A stretch of DNA of 24,284 bases from Mesotaenium endlicherianum. Taxonomy: Eukaryota; Streptophyta; Zygnematophyceae; Zygnematales; Mesotaeniaceae. The notes beneath the pieces are model-generated. The model did not search any database. It had not been told where the DNA came from and saw nothing but the letters and a program-made list of their open reading frames with translations. The stretch is from NCBI GenBank assembly GCA_009602735.1, contig WELA01005691.1, positions 318,505-342,788 of the forward strand, in the 5' to 3' direction. A program made the position numbers and the translations under genes. Positions 18,755 through 24,284 of this stretch are shown here, one piece after another (position 1 is the stretch's first letter; each line of letters starts with the position of its first letter).

Positions 18755-19845
18755 TGTAAAACAGATGGATAAAGTATCCAGTAGAATAGAATACATCATC
18801 TATTCAAGATAAGGATCTTTGAACTCAAGTGGTAGCTTGTTGAAAGGGAGATGGCTTCTTCAAAGTTCATATATTTTTGGAATTTGTCAAGTACAAGAGT
18901 AATTCTAGAATGCCTTTTGACCTCAAAATAGCATATTTGACTTTTGCCACGTGGAGTTCTTCTAGGTCCTTCCTCTAACTTTGCAAATGCCTTAGGAGGT
19001 TCAAAGGACATGAACAAAGTTACTGAGTATCTATTCACACTTGACTCCACACAATACTACTCCAAAAATATTCAAGAACATTAGAGTAAAAACTGACTAA
19101 TATATTCTAACTTATATCACTACATCACTCATCCGACCAAAAAAGAGACGTCTCGGCGCGTCAAGTCAAGTCTGACATACGTGGAGAAGACTAGTTAAAG
19201 GCTTTAACTCAGGTGCCACACATGTGAGATAGACTACGCAAGTCGTGGATATTGTGACCTTGTTGGCTAGCCTACTCCTTGATCATAAGGGAAATATTAC
19301 AAGTGGGCCCAATATTTGCCACGGATTCAAAGATTCATAACGTTCACAGAATTGCTCCATATTTGATAATTTTAGTGCCAGATGGAGCGCGTTAAAGACA
19401 TCTACTAGGTCACTATATTTAAAAGCATTCTGACTTCTTGAGTGTCGTAGAGAGAAGAGAGGGTAGGCACTCCTCCAAATTTGTGCAAAAACTTCTGAAA
19501 ATTGTTCTCTACTTCTTCAATCTCTGCAAAATTAGTCTATAAATGAGCGCAGTCATGTGTTCTACCATATTCTTGAGTTTCAAAGCAATTCAAGTTCAGG
19601 GGAGGGCACAATGTCAGAAGGCATATTCTACCCTAATAATGCCAGCAGCCTGACCCCCTTGTGCTCAGAGATTTTTATCTCTTTGACCACAGCTCTAAAT
19701 TGAGCAAACGTAAACACCAAAGAACCACCAACTTATAGACGACAGCCAAGTAATATTTGAGGATTTAATTTGCACGAACCTATCAACAGTAGCAGTTTTA
19801 GTTTTCTGTCCATAAAGTGCGAGAAGAGAAGAGTGTCCAGTGTCG
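18755..19845 (-). repeat. 3' LTR of chromovirus copy A (about 1.09 kb)
   Basis: The plus strand begins TGTAAAACAGATGG at 18755. The other edge (19845) is set by alignment to copy B, where the LTR starts TGACATTAGACAC after the polypurine tract; copy A has CGACACTGGACAC, so the first base is mutated. It aligns along its length to 20572-21846, for example AAGGATCTTTGAAC, GACGTCTCGGCGCGTCAAGTC and GGGGAGGGCACAATGTCAGA. It lacks about 130 bp that in copy B contain the TATA box. Confidence 0.75.
19162..19247. repeat. Two 43-bp tandem units in LTR A
   Basis: Units at 19162-19204 and 19205-19247 correspond to the three-unit array of LTR B (21112-21240). They are more diverged than the B units. Confidence 0.7.
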
Positions 19846-20571
19846 AGTTTTTTTCTTTCAGGATCTTGGAGGCTGCCTCCAAGGGGTATACTACTGCTTT
19901 TGGATGGTGATAGGCTGCCTCCCTGAAGTCGTCGGGCTTCTAGTAGAGAGACTTGGGGCAGGTCCAAGATGGGGGTTGGCGGCATGGAAGCGTTTCAGCT
20001 TTCTCTGAACTTTGTGAAGGTAGTGCGCCGCCACCCAACTATTCTTGGAATTTGGATATTGTTTCCACTTCATCAAGTGTTGCTGCTGTCTCCTTAAATT
20101 TCTCATAGCCAACACGTCTTTGACTTCGTACTCCAAATGATAATCCACCATTGTTGGAGCTGGTGGGGTTGTCACTCGTCCTGGAACTTGTTGTGCGGTC
20201 ATACACATGGCTTGAAGAGGGAAGCGTGGAACACACGTTCGATGTGCATAGTTTGGGGAAGTTCTAGTTTGAAACGAAGTTGACTTGTTGGATAAACTTG
20301 AAGGGTCCCAAATACTTGGGAGAGAACTTGCTGCCGGCAAGCCTCTTGTTCGGGAAAATATTCTTGGATGAAAGTGACACCTTGTCACCCACCTTGTACA
20401 TAATTTCTCTTCTGGACCTGTTTGCCACTCTTGCTTGAGCATCTTGCGCGTGTTGTAGAGCTTTCTTGGCTGCTGCAAGGGCCGCTTCTAATGTCTCCAA
20501 AAAATCTGCTGCAGCAGGTACTTCATCATGGTCAACCGCGAAGCTCAGTGGCGTGGTCGGATGAAAGCCAT
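19846..20571 (-). pseudogene. Chromovirus A pol C-terminus, frameshifted
   Basis: Corresponds to residues of about 570-812 of copy B. The first frame has GFHPTTPLSF, then METLEAALAAAKKALQHAQD, VGDKVSLSSKNIF and the GPY/F-like SPKYLGPFKFIQQVN, ending at 20264. After a frameshift near 20250, another frame carries VTTPPAPTMVDYHLEYEV and the chromodomain-like stretch KDVLAMRNLRRQQQHLMKWK, then NSWVAAHYLHKVQRKL, ending at 19891. Two conserved positions of the chromodomain differ from copy B (WKQYPNSKN versus WKGYPDSEN). No catalytic part of the polyprotein remains. The frameshift and its higher divergence show it is dead. Confidence 0.85.
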
Positions 20572-20754
20572 TGTAGTGAAATAGATAGATAAAGTACTTG
20601 GTGAAATATAATACTTTATCTATTCAAGACAAGGATCTTTGAACACAAGTGGTAGCTTCTTGAAAGAGAGATGGCTTCTTGAAAGTTAATATATTTCTGG
20701 ATTTTGGCAAGTACAAGAGTGATTCTGGAATGGCTTTCTATGTTCTAGCTCTTG

Positions 20755-20762
20755 TTTATATA
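20755..20762 (-). promoter_or_regulatory. Candidate TATA box of LTR B
   Basis: The minus strand reads TATATAAA about 190 bp before the LTR end, a plausible place for the U3 promoter driving element transcription. The equivalent DNA is deleted in LTR A. Confidence 0.5.
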
Positions 20763-21111
20763 CTTGCTAAATAAGTAACTTCTAGGAAGGTGTATGTTGA
20801 TGTTTTGGCACCCAACACATCCCAAAACTTGCCACCTCTTTCTACAATAATGTACACATGTCCTTTTGACCTAAAAATGGCACATTTGACTTTTGCCACA
20901 TGGAGTTCTTCTAGGTCTTTCCTCTAACTTCGAAAATGCCTTGGAAGGTTCAAAGGACATGAACCAAGTTACTAGAGTACCTATTCACACTTGACTCCAC
21001 ACAATACTACTCCAAATATATTTGAAAACATTAAAATATATGCAAACTAATATATAATAACTCAAATCACTACATCACCCCCCCGATAGAAAAAGCGACG
21101 TCTCGGCGCGT

Positions 21112-21240
21112 CAAGTCAGGTCTTACACATGTGGAGCAAACTAGTCAACAGTTTCAAGTCAGATGCCACACATGTGAAGAGGACTAGTCAAAGGCGCCAA
21201 GTCAGGTGCTACACATGTAAGGTAGACTAGGCAAGGTCGT
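21112..21240. repeat. Three 43-bp tandem units in LTR B
   Basis: Units start at 21112, 21155 and 21198, each beginning CAAGTCAG and containing ACACATGT and ACTAG. The period is exactly 43 bp. LTR A has two units at the equivalent place. Tandem units in U3 can act as transcription factor sites, but nothing here shows this. Confidence 0.8.
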
Positions 21241-21843
21241 AGGTGGTGTGACCTTATTGGCTAGCCTACTCCTTAATGATAAAGAAAATTGTACAAGTTG
21301 GCCCAGAATCTGCCACGAACTCAAAAATTCATAGCGGCCACAGAACTGCTCCAAATCTGAAAATTCGAGTGCCAGACGGACCGCGTCGGAGAACTCTACC
21401 GGGTCACCAAATTTGAGAGCATTCTCATTTCTGGAGTGTCGTTGAGAGCTGAGAGAGTAGGCACTCCTCCAAATCTGTGCAGAAACTTCTGAAAATCATA
21501 AGTCCTTCTATACTTCTCCAAATTCTGCAAACTAAGTCTCAAACTGGGCGCTGTAAGATGTTCTACCAGAGTCTTGAGTTTCAGAGCATTCCAAGTTCAG
21601 GGGAGGGCACAATGTCAGAAGGCATATTCTGCCCTAACAATGCCAGCAGCCTGACCCCCTTCTACTTAGAGCATCATATCTCTCTCACCAGTGCTCCAAA
21701 TTGAGCAAACTTGGACTCTAAATGACCGGCTACTCATGGACTACAGCCAGGTAAATTTTCAGAATTTATTATGCAGAGACCTATTACCAGTAGCAGTTTT
21801 AGTTTTCTGTCCAGAAACTGCGAGAAGAGAAGAGTGTCTAATG

Positions 21844-24284
21844 TCAATTTTTCCTCTTTCTTGTTCTTGCAGGCTGCCTCCAAGGGGTCTTCTGCTGCTT
21901 CTTGATGGTGGCAGGCTGCCTCCCTGAAGTCTTCGGGCTTCTAGTAGAGAGACTTGGGGCTGGTCCAAGATGGGGGTTGGCGGCATGGAAGCGCTTCAAC
22001 TTTCTCTGAACTTTGTCAAGGTAGTGCGCCGCCACCCAACTATTCTCCGAATCTGGATATCCTTTCCACTTGATCAAGTATTGCTGCTGTCTCCTGAAAT
22101 TTCTCATAGCCACTATGTCTTCCACTTCGTACTCCAAATGATCATCCACTATTGTTGGGGCTGGTGGGGTTGTCACACGTCCTGGGAACTTGTTGTCGGG
22201 TTGCACATATGGCTTGAAGAGGGAAGCGTGGAATACGGGGTCGATGTGCATAGTCTGGGGAAGTTCTAGCTTGAAAGCAACGGGGTTGACTTGCTGGATA
22301 ATCTTGAAGGGTCCCAAATACTTGGGAGAGAACTTGCTGCCGGCAGGCCTGTTGTTCAGGGAAATGTTCTTGGATGATAGTAACACGTTGTCACCCACTC
22401 TGTACGTAATTTCTCTTCTGGATCTGTTCGCCACTCTTGCTTGAGCATCTTGCGCGTGTTGTAGAGCTTTCTTCGCTGCTGTAAGGGCTGCTTCTAATGT
22501 CTCCATAAAATCTGTGGCTGCAGGTACTTCATCATGGCCAGCCGTGAAGCTCAGTGGCGTGGTCGGATGGAAGCCATAGTTGAGGAAGAATGGGGACTCT
22601 TGGGTAGAGGCCTGCGTAGTGTTGTTGTAGGCAAACTCGAGGGGGGTCAAGTACATGTCCCAGTCTTGCTCGAGGGTAGACACGTAGGCCTTTAGAGAGG
22701 TCTTTAGGGTACGATTCATACGCTCGGTTTGCCCATCTGATTGTGGGTGGTAGGCAGTAGACATATCCAGCGATGTACCCAAGTTCTTGAAGAGATTTTT
22801 CCAGAAATGGCTTGTGAATCTTGGATCTCTATCTGACACAATTCTTGATGGTAGTCCATGGAGTCGGAAGATGTTGTCAAAGATGAGTCTTGCAAGTTGT
22901 GGTGCTGTAGCCTTAGTCGTCGTGGGAATAAAATGAGCCATCTTGGTAAGTCTGTCCACCACCGTGAGTATTGCATTATGGCCTCGAGGTGTCACGGGCA
23001 AGTCCACGATAAGGTCCATTGAGATGTCCGTCCATTGTCTTTCGGGGATTGGTAGTGGTTGGAGGAGTCCTCCCGCCTTTTGCGATGATGGCTTGATTCT
23101 TTGGCATGTGTCACAGCTCCTGCAGTACTCCTTGACTTGCTTAGACATGCCTGGCCAACAATAAGTCCTAGCTAGAACGCCCGTGGTCCTTAGGATTCCA
23201 AAGTGTCCTCCAAGAGGGTTGTCGTGTGCTTCTCGTAGAAGCAAGAGCCGGAGGTCTAAGTCATTAGGAACACATCTCTGGCCCGTATCTTGCCTCACCC
23301 AATAATTGCCTTCTTGCTTCTTGCATGGGTCCAAGGCTGCTTCTCCGTTCTTGTAGTAAGGGTCTCTTTCATAGGCGGCTGAAAATCGAGCTTCCAGATC
23401 TGTCTTCAGGGATACCATCACTGCATTTAATTGCAGTCTTGAGAGGGGGTCAGCCGGGTTTGTCTTGCCGGGCTGGTACTGAATCGTGATGTTGTATTGT
23501 TGCAAGTATCCGCTCCATCTTGCTTGTCTCCTTGAGAGATACGGCTGCGTTTGGAGGTGCTTTAACGCCTCGTGGTCCGTGGTGACCAGTACTTTGCGTC
23601 CTTCAACGTAGCAGCGCCAAACCTTCAAGGCATGTACAATCGCCAATGCCTCTCGCTCCGTGGTTGTATAATTTTGCTCGGCTGGATTTAGCTTCCTTGA
23701 CTCGTAGGCGATGGGCTGCAGTCCCTTGCCTTGGTCTTGAAGCAGGATTGCTCCTATTGCATAGGAAGATGCATCGGTGATGACGTGGAAGGGCCAATCT
23801 GGGTTTGGACTTGGGAGTGTGAGCACCGGGGATGTGGTCAATCTTCGCTTTAACTCTTGAAATGCCTCTTCCTCTTTCTCGGTCCATGTATATAGCCTGT
23901 CCTTCTTGAGTAGATCTGTCAGGGGGGCTGCTATGTGCGAGAAGCCTTGGATGAATTTTCTGTACCAATTGGCAAATCCCAAGAATGACTGGAGTTCTTT
24001 CTTGGTCGTGGGGGTTGGCCATTCCTCCACCACCGTGGTCTTCTTGGGGTCTATCTTGATGCCATCAGCAGTCACGTGGAGACCTAGGAACTCCACTTCT
24101 TGTTTGGCAAACTCGCATTTTGACTCCTTCGCAAACAGCTTGTTTTGCTTCAATACTTTAAGGACTTCTTTCAAGTGTCTCGCATGCTCTTCAAGGGTCT
24201 TGCTGTTGATAAGGATGTCATCGATGAATACCACCACAAATCTGTCCAACATGGGCTGAAATATGGTGTTCATCATGGTCATGA
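21844..24284 (-). CDS. Chromovirus pol polyprotein (RT-RNase H-integrase-chromodomain), 5' partial
   Basis: At least 812 codons are open; the frame enters from the window edge within reverse transcriptase, so the Met at 24282 is not a true start. In residues counted from that Met: the RT catalytic FIDD is at 19-22, followed by CEF and LG motifs and the thumb or connection region (SFLGFANWYRKFI, 99-111). RNase H has TDAS (D170), EREALAIV (E211) and TTDH (D236). Integrase has an HHCC finger (H353, H360, C390, C393), D423 in SMDLIVDLP, D484 in IVSDRDPRF, and E520 in DGQTERMNR, giving exactly 35 residues between D484 and E520. GPY/F lies around 657-659. The chromodomain (about 716-755: LEYEVEDIVAMRNFRRQQQY, LIKWKGYPDSENSW) directs integration to marked chromatin in relatives. 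A basic tail ends RTRKRKN. The stop TGA (21846-21844) coincides with the first bases of the LTR. The visible half looks functional; gag, protease and the RT start lie outside the window. Confidence 0.93.
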   Translation of the reverse strand, partial: MTMMNTIFQPMLDRFVVVFIDDILINSKTLEEHARHLKEVLKVLKQNKLFAKESKCEFAKQEVEFLGLHVTADGIKIDPKKTTVVEEWPTPTTKKELQSFLGFANWYRKFIQGFSHIAAPLTDLLKKDRLYTWTEKEEEAFQELKRRLTTSPVLTLPSPNPDWPFHVITDASSYAIGAILLQDQGKGLQPIAYESRKLNPAEQNYTTTEREALAIVHALKVWRCYVEGRKVLVTTDHEALKHLQTQPYLSRRQARWSGYLQQYNITIQYQPGKTNPADPLSRLQLNAVMVSLKTDLEARFSAAYERDPYYKNGEAALDPCKKQEGNYWVRQDTGQRCVPNDLDLRLLLLREAHDNPLGGHFGILRTTGVLARTYCWPGMSKQVKEYCRSCDTCQRIKPSSQKAGGLLQPLPIPERQWTDISMDLIVDLPVTPRGHNAILTVVDRLTKMAHFIPTTTKATAPQLARLIFDNIFRLHGLPSRIVSDRDPRFTSHFWKNLFKNLGTSLDMSTAYHPQSDGQTERMNRTLKTSLKAYVSTLEQDWDMYLTPLEFAYNNTTQASTQESPFFLNYGFHPTTPLSFTAGHDEVPAATDFMETLEAALTAAKKALQHAQDAQARVANRSRREITYRVGDNVLLSSKNISLNNRPAGSKFSPKYLGPFKIIQQVNPVAFKLELPQTMHIDPVFHASLFKPYVQPDNKFPGRVTTPPAPTIVDDHLEYEVEDIVAMRNFRRQQQYLIKWKGYPDSENSWVAAHYLDKVQRKLKRFHAANPHLGPAPSLSTRSPKTSGRQPATIKKQQKTPWRQPARTRKRKN
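21847..21862 (-). promoter_or_regulatory. Polypurine tract of chromovirus B
   Basis: The minus strand reads AAGAAAGAGGAAAAAT just before the LTR start TGACAT. It is the plus-strand primer site in this class of elements. It also encodes the last pol residues (RKRKN). Confidence 0.7.

Larger units (their letters stand above)
18755..20571 (-). mobile_element. Chromovirus copy A, 3' end, interrupted by copy B
   Basis: Minus-strand order is the end of pol (20571-19846), then the 3' LTR (19845-18755). At 20571/20572 the pol sequence stops inside a codon run equivalent to copy B residues 570-571 and the LTR of copy B starts. The 5 bp at 18750-18754 (AGTGT) would be the target-site copy for A. The rest of A is expected beyond the window. 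Confidence 0.75.
20572..21846 (-). repeat. 3' LTR of chromovirus copy B (about 1.28 kb)
   Basis: On the minus strand it starts TGACATTAGACAC right after a polypurine tract and ends CACTACA at 20572. Both ends match copy A at the equivalent positions. It contains a TATA box, a three-unit 43-bp repeat and, near its start, a pyrimidine-rich CTCTTCTCTTCTCGC. Confidence 0.8.
20572..24284 (-). mobile_element. Ty3/gypsy chromovirus copy B, 3' part, apparently intact
   Basis: Minus-strand order: reverse transcriptase (cut by the window end), RNase H, integrase, chromodomain, polypurine tract, 3' LTR ending in TACA at 20572. The RT-RNase H-IN order is that of Ty3/gypsy, and the C-terminal chromodomain marks the chromovirus clade. 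No stop or frameshift is present in the visible pol. The 5 bp to the left (GCCAT, 20567-20571) should recur beyond the 5' LTR outside the window. Confidence 0.9.

Noticed and set aside
21759..21986. Minus-strand frame starting MPPTPILD, also seen near 19985-19695
   Set aside because: It occurs in both chromovirus copies but is an alternative frame of the pol C-terminus running into the LTR; its conservation is explained by the pol frame.
1..24284. CRISPR array, phage or bacterial defence system
   Set aside because: No regular spacer-repeat array and no prokaryotic gene organisation; all recognisable coding sequence belongs to eukaryotic transposons.

Overview
This window looks like a gene-poor, transposon-filled stretch of a eukaryotic nuclear genome, probably a streptophyte plant or alga. 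The reasons are a Ty3/gypsy chromovirus with a C-terminal chromodomain, a Ty1/copia remnant whose LTR begins TGTTGGAA, initiator-Met-type primer binding sites, a hAT transposase remnant and AT-rich non-coding DNA between them. I see no ordinary host gene, rRNA or convincing tRNA gene. No CRISPR array or bacterial-type signal is present. Species cannot be named from the sequence. The piggyBac-type transposase is unusual for a land plant and may point to an alga, bryophyte or other early-diverging lineage, but this is inference.

Layout, left to right. 1-1.8 kb: non-coding, pyrimidine-rich start, with small repeats. 1.8-4.11 kb (minus strand): decayed copia element with a 5' LTR (3719-4114), a PBS, a broken gag and a broken integrase; it ends where reverse transcriptase should start. 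4.1-5.0 kb: non-coding block with several hairpins and a tRNA-like A box/B box pair. 5.0-6.16 kb (minus): frame-broken gene of an unrecognised, possibly gag-like, coiled-coil protein. 6.2-8.3 kb: no gene. 8323-9578 (plus): compact LTR element bounded by CCACA target-site duplications, with a complete 5' LTR, PBS and gag start fused directly to the last 173 bp of a second LTR. 10.15-12.45 kb (minus): nearly full-length piggyBac transposase pseudogene. 12.5-15.6 kb: non-coding, with a 40-bp tandem repeat and a possible PPT/LTR edge. 15.6-16.4 kb: two inverted, diverged copies of a 48-codon segment of an unknown protein. 17.8-18.75 kb (minus): 3' part of a hAT transposase. 18.755-20.57 kb (minus): 3' end of chromovirus copy A. 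20.572 kb to the window end (minus): LTR and open pol frame of a younger chromovirus copy B.

The right third is best read as a nested insertion: chromovirus A landed in a hAT element, and chromovirus B then landed in A's pol gene. B has an uninterrupted 812-codon frame with intact visible catalytic residues. A has frameshifts and has lost the promoter part of its LTR. The relative order of decay (hAT and A broken, B intact) fits this history. The most novel material is the inverted unknown-protein pair at 15.6-16.4 kb, the unknown broken gene at 5.0-6.16 kb, the piggyBac copy, and the deleted LTR element with its exact ends.
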